Shown: piece after piece, positions 1-11,840 of the stretch | How positions within the stretch are numbered: the stretch's first letter is position 1 | How the letters are laid out: each line of letters starts with the position of its first letter | From: Molanna angustata | Taxonomy: Eukaryota; Arthropoda; Insecta; Trichoptera; Molannidae | Assembly: GCA_963576475.1 (NCBI GenBank) | Contig: OY754984.1 | Span: 16,745,775-16,809,774, forward strand | Direction of reading: 5' to 3' | Length of the DNA: 64,000 nt | The notes under the pieces: generated by a model | Database searches by the model: none | What the model was told of the DNA's origin: nothing | What the model saw: only the letters and a program-made list of their open reading frames with translations | Position numbers and translations under genes: made by a program

Positions 1-842
1 TGTCGATTTGTTCAGGAGAACTTTGTTCTCTTAACATATCGACAATGTATCAAGCCAGAATACGCGAGAATTGTATGGAGAGGTCTACTTTTTTCATGGC
101 TTTTCCAACTTTGAAGTCAAAAAACACCAACTTAGAGGCTTCGCAGCATATATGTTCCATACACGGATTTACTCAGAATTCGGAGTAGAACATTTCGTGT
201 GTCTGTGTGTGTGTGTGTCTGTGTGTGTGTCTGTGTGTGTGTCTGTGTGTGTGTCTGTGTGTCCCCCCCCCCCTTATAACTTTTGATCCGCTCAATTTAC
301 AGAGCCTAAAATTTCAAAATATATAAACAGTTACAGGCCTACAAAACTTTTATACTCGAAATTTTGAATTTTTGTTTCAGTCAGGGGTTATCAACTTTTG
401 AATTTTTATTTTATTTTTCCATATATCTCAGAAACCGGAAACGCTAGAACGCTGAAAATTGGTACAAACATAGACAAATACAAAATCTCAAACTAGTTTG
501 TATGGCAGTCGCCTATACACAATATGTAAGAAGACTTAATAGTTTGATACTTCATCTCCAAACATACATACATACCATCATGCTATTTGCATATTCTGGG
601 TAGGAAAAAGGATCTTCCTCCATACTATCCTATCTTGACATACATACCTACATATGTTGTATAGAAAACAAAATATCTAAAAATATTCAATAATTTGTAT
701 CTATGGGTTTATAGTTTGGTACATAATCTTCAACTATACATACTATCGCTATCGACAGTTGGATCTCATGTGTTACATGCAACTAGTAGTAGAAGATCTC
801 AATTTTCCAACTGTCGATTTGTTGGAATACATGCAACTAGTT
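1..842 (+). repeat. Family A hairpin-ended repeat, copy A1 (cut by window edge)
   Basis: Same family as the copies at 19972-21567, 35641-35965, 38556-38710 and 57619-59560. It opens with a hairpin (about 1-45, arms starting TGTCGAT and ending ATCGACA, with GAGAAC/GTTCTC inside), passes through a (GT)n tract at about 202-262 and a short C run, and ends with a segment reading ATCTCATGTGTTACATGCAAC then TAGT near 787. A second short end-like piece (808-842) repeats the CCAACTGTCGAT and ATGCAACTAGT motifs. No coding capacity is seen. The design resembles Helentron-associated non-autonomous elements; that class is inferred. Confidence 0.75.
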
Positions 843-1144
843 TTATCAAAGGGTGCAGCATTTAGATCTATTGTGTAACAAATAATATTTTTGGAAGAAA
901 ACTATAAAATAAACAAAAAATAAATTGGCTGCCTTAAAACAGGAATTATTCCTAGTTAGGCAGACAAAGGTAAATAATGGAACACAACCTATATACCTAC
1001 CACAAAAATGGTTTAATTCATGTATTATATACTTATTCATATACATGTAATATATTGTATATATTATTTTTTCTTTGTATACATTCAATATTGTTCCAAT
1101 GTTATCTGTTTTTAAAAAGTAAATAAACAAAAAAAAATAGACTA

Positions 1145-1262
1145 AATAAATAAGAACAATTCCTTGCACCATGCGCAAATGGCGAGTTTATTGCCGTATG
1201 GCAATTTCTTCCAACTAACCAGTGCTTCCAGCCCAGAGAAGCAATATTTGCCTGAGAAATAA
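1145..1262 (-). repeat. SINE family S2, 3' part
   Basis: Read on the minus strand, it has a body that includes GCTTCTCTGGG, then GGTTAGTTGGAAGAAA, a stem-loop TTGCCATACGGCAA (1191-1204), AATAAACTCGCCA and an AT-rich tail. Related copies lie at 16315-16470, 37695-37845 and 44917-45062, and the two in the middle and at the end of that list keep a tRNA-like head. This copy lacks the head. Confidence 0.6.
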
Positions 1263-1855
1263 ATTTAAATAAATTTACCTACTGCATTAAACGAGGTTTT
1301 AGAAACCAATAATTTTGTGACAAACTTTTTAACATATTTTTTTTAATAGAGACGATACGGGAACTCTAATAACATATAACTTTGTATTATGCGTATGTCA
1401 GAAGTATACTAGAATTTTTATTCAGTGGTATGGTATCCTTACCTGATGGCATACATTAATAGATTAGAAGGATTACAAAATATTTTTTTTCTCGCACCTT
1501 ATTTTTTTCTAAATCATCATTTGCTGCCCATCACGCAATATCAATCCCAGTTTTTGTTCTATGTCGGCCGATGTTAAACAAACTACTCATAAAACAATTA
1601 CATTAGACAGAGTTGCTCCAACTACAATAGGTACATACTTTAAACATTGCGATATAATACATACTTATATCACAAGCAGATTTCAAATCATACCTACATA
1701 ATTAAAACAATTCGATAAATAGTTCATACCACAAAAACATTAATCCATAATCTATCTCGCATACTTACATAGGTACATACAGTATAACACATAAATACAT
1801 AATACCATAAACACATATAAACTTACATAATATATGTACGATGCATAAGTATTAA
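1263..1855. other. No recognisable feature
   Basis: AT-rich sequence with many TAC/CATA-rich words. I see no coding region, tRNA-like head or inverted repeat in it. Confidence 0.6.
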
Positions 1856-2140
1856 AAGAGCCATGGAAAGAGCCATGTTAGGATTAAGTCTGAGAGACAG
1901 GGTGCGAAACAACACCATCAGGGAAAGAACAAAAATAGTTGATGTCGTCCACCGCATTCTTACCCTGAAGTGGAGAATGACAGTCAGAGGTGTTGGAAGA
2001 CCGCCAATGAGATGGAGAGGTGACATCAGCCGTCATGCTGGTGCCAATTGGTTGCTCAGAGCACAAGATAGAGTGGCGTGGAAGGAGATGGAGGAGGCCT
2101 TCGTCCAGGAGTGGACGGGATTAGGCTGAGAAGAAGAATA
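1856..2140 (+). pseudogene. Non-LTR retrotransposon (RTE-like) C-terminal remnant
   Basis: An open frame from 1863 to 2129 gives a protein beginning MERAMLGLSLRDRVRN and containing GRPPMRWRGDI and a closing WKEMEEAFVQEWT. This is the typical end of the RT polyprotein in RTE-like LINEs of arthropods. About 20 residues expected between the LKW and GRPP motifs are missing, so there is an internal deletion. The stop is followed by a short GAAGAAGAA tail. Only the last roughly 90 residues remain, so this is a 5'-truncated dead copy. The clade is inferred from motif memory. Confidence 0.7.
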
Positions 2141-2285
2141 TAGTATTATATTTGTCATTTTTATGTGAAATTTGTATTTGTTACTTAAACAAATTATTGG
2201 GATGCAATGAACTAATCATACTTTTTTTATATTTTCATATTAAATTCATTATTTATTACATTATATCTTGTTTTTTTTTTCAAAT

Positions 2286-2845
2286 ATCTCAAGACGGACG
2301 TTCAACAGCAGACATCAAAAGCAGAATCCACCAAGCAAGAGTCGCCTTCAACAAAAGATCAACAATTTTTGAATCCCCTAATATTTCCATCAAAATAAGG
2401 AAAAATTTGATCAAGATTCTTGTCTGGAGTGTACTGCTATATGGCTGTGAAAGATGGACCATCAGCCAACGCGAAACAGGACGTCTGTCTGCGTTTGAGA
2501 TGTGGTGCTACAGACGCATGGCTAAAGTTCACTGGTCAGAACACATCGGAAACGACGAGGTACTAAGTAGGGTTGGAGAGACAAGGCAACTTATGAAAAG
2601 AATATTGCCCAACAGAGAACAACTTGGATAGGCCACAACATCCGGCACCCAGGCCTGCTTTTTACCATCGTCGAAGGAATGATTGATGGGGGTAACTGTA
2701 TAGAGGTCGCCCCAGAAACAACTAATCGGTGCGCTGCGCTGTAGCAGTTACAAAGAGATGAAGAGACTGGCGGACGATAGAGTTAAGTGGAAAGATCGAG
2801 TGTTTGGTGCAGACCAATCCTAGGATTGTGACCCAGAAGAAGAAG
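2286..2845 (+). pseudogene. Non-LTR retrotransposon RT C-terminal remnant
   Basis: From about 2290 the frame reads a LINE RT thumb/C-terminal region: ADIKSRIHQARVAF, then WSVLLYGCERWTI, then FEMWCYRRMAKVHW, ending near 2631. The similarity continues in shifted frames (an IGHNIRHPGLL-like segment, then MKRLADDRVKW) to about 2830, followed by a GAAGAAGAAG tail. At least two frameshifts break it. It lies in the same orientation just downstream of another LINE remnant, but the two sequences belong to different families. Confidence 0.7.
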
Positions 2846-3504
2846 ATAACCTGTTTTTTTTTCAAATAAATAAAACAAAAAGGAAAGGAGAACCGGAAAA
2901 TCAATATTTTGATGTCAAACGTGTTCATTCCTTTATATTTAACAAAAGCTAAACGAACATACCTTTTTACCTACACAGGACATGCAAATTTGACAGAAAA
3001 TTGAAATATTTGTATCCCAAAGGAACAAGAAAACACGATTATCATGTAATATTACGGATGACCTAAACGGACAAATAAATGACAGTTTAGCGTTTCCTCT
3101 GTTTTGTTGATTTCTGAAAATGGATAAAAAATCGCGGGTAGATAAAATTGTCCATCAAAACGGAAGATTCCTTTCTTTCGCGCGACATTAAAAGCGATGG
3201 CTCATAATTAATGCAAATTGTATTCAGTAATTTTAATTTGAAGAAGAATAATTTAAAAATAATGAATTTCGCTAATTATTCAAGTTGTACCTTCGTTTCA
3301 AAAAAGCATTCCGTAATTTTTGAGGGGGAGAATAATTTGTAATATACTTGGATAATTAATTTTATTGCAATATAAAAAAGAAAGGTATTATTACATAACA
3401 GAAGTCAGTCTCCATTTATTGGCTGGTGTAGAGACCAAGGTCTGTTAAAATATACATAAATATTATTTTTATTATTGTAAAAAAAATACTACTCTGAGGT
3501 ACTT
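2846..3504. other. No recognisable feature
   Basis: AT-rich, with several A runs. No coding region, repeat copy or palindrome noticed. Confidence 0.55.
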
Positions 3505-4040
3505 ATGGATATATAAAATCTATGTCACACTGTAAAACTAATCTTAGGAAAAACTGTTTTAGTAACCGGGCCACCTCCAATTTCAACAACCTGCTCAATA
3601 ACATTGACTTCTTTCATAGCCAATCTCTACTCTCATTCAAAATTGCGATAAAGCGCCAACTTTGCATTTGCCAACTGTTACCATAACTCAAAATTCCACT
3701 CTTTTGTATACCTATACTTGTATGTATGTGTCACCATAATAGTTGCAACACCTTTTTCGTTAATCCTTAAGTACGTTAGAATCCCATGTAATGATTCTAG
3801 AATATAATCTTCTTTGTACTGTTCCCTGTTTGTTTCAGGTATGATCCAATAATTTTGATTTTTTTCATTTGTTAAAAATTGTATGTAAAAGTTTATAAAT
3901 CACTTGTTATGATGTCCTGTTATTATGACATGTAACGTAGTCTATCATTTACAGTTTTTTTCCATTGCTCTTAATATCATACTTTGTTAATATATTCTAC
4001 TGTACTGTCCAAAATAAATAAAATAAAAAAATAAATCAAA
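3505..4040 (+). pseudogene. LINE C-terminal fragment with 3' UTR, weak
   Basis: Around 3525-3660 one frame reads a pattern like NLRKN, FNNLLNNI, then SQSLLSFKIAIKRQL. This resembles the last segment of Jockey/CR1-type LINE proteins (a FNSLP motif followed by SFKRALK). The sequence ends in an AATAAATAAAAT-type tail near 4010-4040. The intervening UTR is not recognisable. Confidence is limited because the protein match is short and diverged. Confidence 0.4.
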
Positions 4041-4318
4041 TAAAATGTATGTATATAATTACTAACCATCTTAAAAGAGGAATTCCTAGTGTGGCTATGG
4101 CCATCGCACAACCCTAATCAATAGGTGTTGCACAACACTATATAAAGTTGCCAGCGTTTAAATTCGGCCATTTTGGATTAAAAAAACCATTCCGTTCTGA
4201 TACCCGACTGGTGCATCGTACTCTTTGTAATTACGTACATTTCAAGTGTTAGTTTAATGAGTAATTCTTAATATCAGTTTTAATTTAAATATATTTATAC
4301 TTGTTCATATTCATCAAT

Positions 4319-4651
4319 AAAAACGTTAGTGACTATATCATTTAATGATTCGGCGGATATTTTGTGGTAGTTAATATAAACCATTTTTGAATTATTAATT
4401 AGCTATAAACCACTTGTTTTTCGAGTCACTTCGCGACATGTTTCGGAAGCGCTGTCCTTCCATCGACCGGCGTGTCGAGACTAACATGTTGAATTTGTGT
4501 GTATCTGTAACCCAACCAACTCTCAACCACCACCCCCCTCGCTTCACAGACAGATACACACAAATTCAACATGTTAGTCTCGACACGTAGGCGATGGAAG
4601 GACAGCGCTTCCGAAACATGTCGCGAAGTGACTCAAAAAACGTTAGTGACT
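4319..4651. mobile_element. Penelope-type foldback element with 16-bp target duplication
   Basis: Two direct copies of AAAAACGTTAGTGACT (4319-4334 and 4636-4651) flank 301 bp. Inside, arms at 4423-4508 and 4550-4634 are complementary over about 85 bp with few mismatches, separated by about 40 bp that include a C-rich stretch. On the plus strand the right arm carries GGAAG-loop-CTTCC followed by GAAACATGTC, which is the second half of a hammerhead-like motif known from Penelope pseudo-LTRs. No protein is encoded. I read it as an internally deleted Penelope-like copy in which two terminal repeats lie head to head. Confidence 0.6.
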
Positions 4652-4744
4652 TTTTATCTTTGAATCTTTCATACCTAATAACCCTTCATATGTTCCAACT
4701 TACACTACAGTGAAATCATTATGTAATTAAATTTTGACTATCGC

Positions 4745-5015
4745 CATCCGCGGTAATCGAATATATGGGGCTGTTGGTTGAGCACGCACGCAGTCAAATT
4801 ATGAATTACATATCCCGGTTTGATTCCGGAATATAGGGATAATTTGCGAACCAACAGTACCTAAACGTATGTGGTTTAGTGTGTTAAATAAAATCCAGTA
4901 ATTGTATCTCCATAGCTCGACACGCTACATCCGTGTAAACCCCCATTCTAGTAAGATGGGCATAGCATATTACTTTGTTTTCAATTATGTATTTATAAAA
5001 TTAATAAATAAATAT
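4745..5015 (+). repeat. Possible tRNA-derived SINE
   Basis: Around 4768-4840 the sequence has an A-box-like TTGGTTGAGCACGC and, about 40 bp later, GGTTTGATTCCGG, one base from the tRNA B-box consensus. It ends in an AATAAATAAATA tail near 5010. I found no second copy in the window, so this is a weak call. Confidence 0.35.
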
Positions 5016-5130
5016 ACTTAGAACTACAAAAAAATAAATTACTTACATTTAAAAGAAATTATAGCAGTTAAAAAATCAATATTCTAATAAATATTAAAAT
5101 TTATTCACGTGATTAATTTTTTTTGTATGT

Positions 5131-7760
5131 ATATCCCTTAAATGCATAACTTTTTAAAAATTAATGAAAAAAACCAGTCATATAGTTTTTTGGGAATAGT
5201 TTTAAGGAAAAATGATAAAAAAAATATTTGATTTTAATTAAAGTATTTATTTTAAAAAATATATTTGTTGCAGAACTACAACATCATGCATCGTAGGTAC
5301 TAAAAATATTGAGGTACTTATTGCTCCTTGTTATTACCTATGTGTGAATGTTTTTGAAGCAGTTATTGCTTTTGTTGTAGCACAAAGCTACACCACACTT
5401 CACACACTTTGTCTGCGTATATCCTGTACATCCTGGCAGTTTGCATCTGCTTCTTTCAGACCATTCAGGCCAATGATCGACACAATCTGTCCTCACCTCC
5501 TTAGGAGGAATATATTGAGTAGGACCTTTCTTTCTTTTGGCCTGATAATTGATATCTATACTGTTGCTTGGCCTTCCCTTTTTTACTCCTCCGTATTCAT
5601 AATTGCAAAGAGTTTCCGCTAGATCGCATCTAAATTCTGGTAAATTTAATATTTTTTTTCATTTCTAGACCCTTTCTTTCCATTACCTTCTTATATAAAA
5701 CCCAGGAATCCACTACTGTTATATCTATCAAATGATGTACGATGCGCAAATACCACTTTTTACTCTTCATTTTAATTTTATACTTGCCGATAAAACTGTC
5801 CATTAAATCTATTCCTCCCATGTGAGCATTGTATTCATGGACTATCCTGGGACATGGGATAGGTATTCTACCTTTTGATTCTTTGTCGAATCTTTGAATA
5901 GAGCTCACAGGCTGAGCTCCCATACACGTTGACAGAAGGATAACGGGTTTGTTATCCTTCCACACAGTAGCCGATATATCAATATCTTCGTTAGTTGTAA
6001 CATGTTCCTCAAAAAATCCTCGTGGAACTGTTTTTTTCATAATTTGTGTTTTAGTTAACATTTTGCAATTCGGTAAACGATTTTGCAAAACTGTTCCCAA
6101 TGAGTGGATGCCTTGTTTCGCTAAATAAGTAACTAAAGCAATAGATGTGTAGAAATTGTCAAAAAATATAATATGGTTTAAATTTCTAGGAACTAAACGA
6201 CATAATCGTACAACGGCATTGCCAACTGGTCCCAAATCCGGTTCATCACTCTGTCGTACATTCGAATCTTTTCCAGTATAAATTTCAAATTTGTGTGAAT
6301 AACCCGCAGTGTTACACATAACAAACAATTTAAACCCCCATTTATGGGGTTTGTTGGGCAAATATTGCTTCAAAAAATGTCGGATTTTAGTTGCGCACAT
6401 CTGTTCGTCGATGGAAATTTTTTGCTCCATTGGGATTGTTGCAAATCTTTTATTAAGTGATGTTATAAGTGGTCTTATTTTATAGAGCTTGTCGTGATTT
6501 GGGCTGCCTGCTATTGTTTGAAAATCATTGTTATTGAAATGTAAATATTGTTTAATTTTTTCGAAACGATTTATCGACATTGTTTTCGCTATATGATTGA
6601 AGCTATATTTTTTTGACCAATATGATCGGACGTTTGGGTATTGGAATACCGACTTGAATATAAGAATCCCAACATATTGTCTAATTTCTATCGTTTTGAC
6701 ATTGACTGGATTATTGGGATCTTTTTGACAGGAATATAGATTAGTTTCTTGTACTATTCTGTCAATTAATGTTTTTGTAAAAAAAATAGCTAAAAAAACT
6801 ATAAGGACTGTCCAGTTCCATGAGGTTATTTTCAAATTTGTTGTCTCCTCTGAATATCATCTGTAAATCACTCAATTGAAGCTCCTTTTTTTCCATACCA
6901 AGTGTCGTATAGCAGCTCTTCTCATTCCAGATGTCGAGGGCTGCATTTCTATATTTGTTGTTTCAGGATCGTCATAACAAAGAATTGTTTCAATTAATGG
7001 AGTATTGTTTTCATCGTTATCATATAAATCTTCTGCAAAATTTTCTTGAAGCAATGGTTGTTGAGAAATATATTCATCGTCATCAAAATCAGATTCATCT
7101 AAACCATCTTCAGAATCATTTCCATCGCCGATGTATTTTTCTAGGTACTTCTCTAACTCTGCATCGCTCATGTATTTTTTCTGTCATTCTAAAAATATAC
7201 CATATAAAAATAATATCCATCAAAATACCTGTTTTACGTAATTTTATAATGATATCTCAAACTACATTATGTTTTATGAATATGCGAAAATAACAAAATA
7301 TAAAATAAAAAAATACTTGTTGCAGAACTACAACACTATGCCAACACAATCACAAAGCATCTATATGCATGATGTTGTATTTCTGCAACAAAGAAGCAAA
7401 AGCATTTTATCATGTTCAAATTATTTCCAAATCATTATAAATAGTAAAATAACATGAAATCTTACCTGAATAAACGTACTCAATAACTTGTACTTGTAAG
7501 TTTTTGGATGTAAACATAAAAAAAAACACAGCAAAATCCACGACTTATTCAAGCACCAAAAATAGCTAAACTGACAGCTCCAGAAATTATTTTATCAACA
7601 ACTAGCCCTCTGGTGAGATATTCTATAAACGTTTTTGTATCAACAAGAATGTGATCGAAATACAACGCTATGCAGTAGGATCAGAATCATATTATCGTAG
7701 ATATGTGAAACAAAAAATTAGATTGTTGTATTTCTACAACAGTATGCACTTAAGGGATAT
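5131..7760 (-). mobile_element. piggyBac element, about 2.6 kb
   Basis: A piggyBac transposase remnant on the minus strand is bounded by TTAA at 5138-5141 and at 7750-7753. The ends form an inverted repeat: 5131-5149 matches the complement of 7742-7760 at 17 of 19 positions (ATATCCCTTAARTGCATA). The match runs on both sides of TTAA, so either the inverted repeat is longer than the canonical inside-TTAA type, or the insertion hit a palindromic site. A 16-bp near-palindrome of type GTTGYAGAAMTACAAC occurs four times: 5267-5282, 7319-7334, 7374-7389 and 7725-7740. These are good candidates for transposase binding sites. Confidence 0.75.
5343..7171 (-). pseudogene. piggyBac transposase, frameshifted
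   Basis: Three pieces make up a DDE_Tnp_1_7-type transposase. 7171-6872 is an acidic, Asp/Glu-rich N-terminal region starting MSDAELEKYL. 6835-5630 is the catalytic core, with SIDEQM (D143 of this piece), FFDNFYTS (D226) and GGIDLMDS (D343), matching the piggyBac DDD triad. 5630-5343, in another frame and ending at a TAG, is a Cys-rich zinc-binding tail with DHWPEW, CKLPGC, CVKCGVALC and NCFKNIH. Frames break in runs of T or A near 6890 and 6780 and again near 5632. Catalytic residues and the zinc tail are kept, so inactivation looks recent and rests on small indels. Assembly errors in homopolymers could explain some breaks. Confidence 0.85.
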
Positions 7761-9870
7761 TTTATTTAAAATAAATGCATATTTTTTTCATCCAAAAGGA
7801 ATATGAACAAGAAAAATAACAAATTTACACAGCATGAATTATATAAAAACAACAAAATATTCCAACTTACACAAAAATACAGAGAAAGCACACGATATCT
7901 TAAAATCACTTTTCCTTTGTGTATTCTACTTTTGATGTTAAAAAAAACCATCTCTCCACTTCATCCTTTCCTCATACCCAGTCTCCCTGTCCACCACCTT
8001 TCACTCTTCCCTTATTTCTTTTAAATATTTGTTATTTATAACTTAGTATAATTATCAATCTACCATTTATATCGTTTTACAATATTTTATATTTGAATTT
8101 GTTTGCTGTATAAAACTGCTGTGTTTGACAGTGGCAATATGAATGTTAAAGATCTAAGGACTAACGTGAAGTGTTTTTTTTATTCTTCATTTCAGCGTAA
8201 AGAAAACTTTGAAATGTGTGTCCTTATTTTTTTTTTGACTTGTTTCAAATTATGGATTTTAACTAATTGATAACCGTCTCTATCGATGCTGAAATTTCAT
8301 TCCTACTACATAGGAAAATAGTATGGGTTTACTATATAAATTAGATATGGGTTTCCTATATAGGAAAACATTACGGGTTTCATATTTTTATTTCCCTCAA
8401 CTGTTTTTATATTTAAGAAAAATATAAGAAAATGTTGATCCAAAAAGTTGCAGTATGGGACATTACCATTTTATTCTATTTTTCATAGATTACTCCCGTA
8501 ATATCCTGTAATATGGTTTTCAATTCTACATTTTCATCAACAATGTAGATACATCGATAACTATTTCCTCTTGCATAACTTTAATAATGTCCTGGTCAGA
8601 GAAAATATCTATCAACGAGGATAATTAAAATAAAGACTTGAAATTATATTTTTATTTACCTAAAATGAATAGTAAAATATATACATATGCTATGTCAATA
8701 AAGGACATAGGTACATACATACAGTGGATGAAACTTTTTATAAATAGAAACATGCGGAAATAGAGACTATACAGGCGGAAACATGATCAAGTGACAATAG
8801 CTTCAATTTTTATTTTATAATAGGTACATAATATTTAAGAAAAAAAAATGTAACTACTTTTAAATATTTTTTTCTGTGATATATAAGTAATTGCCTTTCT
8901 CCCCGGAAGAAGCTCAGCCTAGTGAGGTGGTTTATACAAAAAAAAATACAAATGTTATATCGACAAAATTCATTTCTTTGGCGTGTTTCTAACAACATGA
9001 ATAACTCAATAGTTAATTCACCTTAATTTACTGTATTTCAGTGTAACATTACAGCAGCGAGATGTATTCTTAGTGTATTATTTTTAATACTATTTAATTT
9101 ATTTGCTAACATTAACAAAAAAAAAATATTCAATTTTAAATTTATGAATAATCTTTTCTGTGATTTACCCATTTTTTCTCTTATTTTAATATTAGGTATG
9201 TTTACTTCGGTTGCAGGATGAAAATTTATCTGTTACAGAAACATATTATATCATGATGTTATATTTTTTTATCTTGCAACCGACGGTATGGCCTATCAGC
9301 GGAGACTTCTAATTGGCTGTTATTATTATATGAAATGTAACACTTGTGTATAGCTGTTTGTTTTCAAAAATATATATATATATAAATTAATGAATAAATA
9401 TGGGGTGTAAAGCTGCTATGGGGTGTAAAGCTGCTCGCCTCCACGTGGTACACCCTGGGTAACGCAAAATGAGTATGCAACTAATGGCTGCCAGATAATC
9501 AATGATCTCCTGGCCGAAAGCTACATCACAATACGAAATAATCATAATTTTCTAATTTGTGATGTACTGTGCTGCCATACGATAAATAAAAATGAATAAA
9601 TAAATGATATTTTTTAATTATTTTGAATTGCATTTTTTTGTGATTATGTATTTTGGTTTTCAATAATAATAAATAATGAACTTTATATTCATACTGTATA
9701 TTATTATTTGATACTGGGGACTAAACATTATTTATTTAAGAAGGCAGTAATAAAAAATATTAACAATTATAGTCACATCCAATGATATATTTATATAAGT
9801 GGTAATAGTAAGTTTTTTTCTAATGTGTGATGGATACTTGATTTAATTGTGATTCAATGTGTCATAACGG
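7761..9870. other. No gene; small repeats only
   Basis: AT-rich sequence. There is an imperfect hairpin at 9208-9282 with CGGTTGCA / TGCAACCG ends, and an 18-bp direct duplication (ATGGGGTGTAAAGCTGCT twice, about 9400-9435) followed by sequence ending in AATAAATAAAT that may be a LINE or SINE tail (to about 9605). No protein family is recognisable. Confidence 0.5.
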
Positions 9871-11149
9871 TTTTTGAATCTTGGGAGAAGTGACGGTGGA
9901 AAAAATGTATGGTTTTGCATTGAACGTTCGACGATTTGGAGTGCACACGTGTGCTACAGTGATGAGCGTTGGCTTTCTGTTGCGAAATCTGACGCCTGTT
10001 TACTTCGACTTCACCCAGAAACGAATGAAGATAATGACCTCAAACTCCTCCCTCAAACACGGGATCCGATCTCAACTAAGGGATGAATACATAAACTCTA
10101 TATTAACATAATTTTAGAAAGTTTTCTGTGTCATTTTGTTTTTTTTATTATTTTTAATGTATGTCAATTACTTTTATTAAATAAATAATAAGAAAAATAT
10201 TTCCTTATAAATGAGGTACTTATGTACTTGTCCAACGACAGTGAACATCAGGTCATGTCGTCGTAAATTTTCGGTTATTCTTCGTTCAACCTTGAAAGCG
10301 TTCACACTATGTCAAACTAGGTATTATCTGTATAGAATGCGCGTGCGAAATTCAAGTAAATTAATTTGTTATAATTATTGTAAATATATTGATTAATGTA
10401 AAATAAACAGTGTTGAATTGCATTAGTTTTTTCATTGATAAATATAACACAATGACTTAAATGATTTGGTTTTAAAATCACATATTTTACGTTTAGCCCT
10501 AGCTAAACGTGAAATTTATGCCCTCAAGAAGACTAAGGAGAGAGAAAAATGTGGCTCTACGCAGATGAATGGGGTCTGGTCGTGTTAATTAATCTAAAAG
10601 AAGGTGAACTTCTCCCCCCCCCAACTCTCCGACACATATTTTATTCACCATTAATTATTACCGCCCGCGAATAAAATATATTATAAGATAGGTATAACGA
10701 CTTTGCTTTTAAAACATTCCAGACCATAAATTAAACTAACAAGATAGCTACTTAAATAAGTAGTACATAGTTATTTTATTTACTCGGGAAGATGTACATT
10801 TGTAAAATGTACCTAAATACCTCTTCACTTTGAATTCCCCCAAAATTCCTCGCCATGAACCAGATATAAATTTAAAGGGAATTTTAAACGGGGTAGAAAT
10901 ATGTAATAGTAGCAATCATAAACAGGTATAATTTAAACGTTTAAATTTAAATTATCTTCGGTTCGCTTGTTTAATTTGTTCCAGTTGTGAGATGTTAAAT
11001 GAGTAATTAAACATGTCGGTAAAGAATTAATAAATTGAAGTTTATATTTGGGAGTGATTAAGGATGAATAATTATTGTATATTCTCTATGAAAGTGAAAT
11101 ATTCCAACTTCGTCTCTATTGAGATAATTAAAAATCTGTTAAAAAAGAA
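9871..11149. other. No gene recognised; two overlapping short open frames
   Basis: Two overlapping frames at 9874-10111 (70 and 76 codons) sit in a locally more GC-rich patch. They have no motif I know, no repeats and no neighbouring exon. They could be a decayed element or chance. The rest is AT-rich, with one short C run near 10615. Confidence 0.4.
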
Positions 11150-11455
11150 ATCTCAGGAATCATTTCCTTACACAACATAACACCTAAATTTGTCTCTTTA
11201 TCCTATCCTTGTCCCCCCCCCCTCTCCAGCCACCTCCGTTTCTTTATTGTTTTTGCTTATATGTTTTTTTTTTTTCATTTTATTTGTTTTATTTTCTTTA
11301 TAGCTTTTGCTTGTATTATATAAAATTTTTGCTACATACCATAAATGTAATAGTTTTTCACCAAATGAATATGGCTGGTTGGAAGATATTGCCATTTGGC
11401 AATAAGCCCGCCATTATGCACTTGTGCTCAGAAAGTTTAAAATAAATAAATTATA
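11150..11455 (+). repeat. LINE 3' end (family with TTGCC/GGCAA stem-loop)
   Basis: It matches the ends at 25280-25500 and 26100-26350: an ATCATTTCCTTACACA segment, a C/T-rich UTR, then GGTTGGAAGATATTGCC and the stem-loop TTGCCATTTGGCAA (11389-11402), AATAAGCCCGCCATTATGCA and an AAATAAATAAAT tail. Only the last few codons and the UTR are present, so it is a strongly 5'-truncated insertion. Confidence 0.65.
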
Positions 11456-11840
11456 AGAAGAATATTGGAACCAAACATTTCCGATAATTTCCGAATGTTG
11501 CCGATGGTCGCATTATATGTCAATTATTTTTGACATTTGTGAAGCGACGCGTCGCTTATTTGTTTCGTATTTCAATTCACAAATTAATAAAACAACAGAT
11601 AATTATAAATACGATCAAACGTACTGTTTCGCATAGCGTAAACGAATTACAAAAAATATTTGTCATAACCACTGACAGATCATTTGAGAAGGCTGTATTA
11701 ATTTATGGTAACCCACTATTTCATAATTGCTCCAGTTTTTCAAATAAATATCTAAAAAATGATATTCGCGAAATAAAACATGAAAATAAAGCCCAGGCAC
11801 TGTAAGAAACGTTATATTTTTTTCAAAATATCGACAAATT
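11456..11840. other. No recognised gene
   Basis: A 91-codon open frame (11530-11805) begins at TTG rather than ATG, is rich in Ile, Lys and Asn, and matches nothing I know. I do not regard it as a gene. Confidence 0.5.

Noticed and set aside
71..286. Open frames with VCVCVSVCVS repeats here and at 58305-58487 and 59210-59431
   Set aside because: They are translations of the GT/CA microsatellite within family A.
11530..11805. 91-codon frame as a gene
   Set aside because: No ATG start, no motif, biased AT-rich composition.
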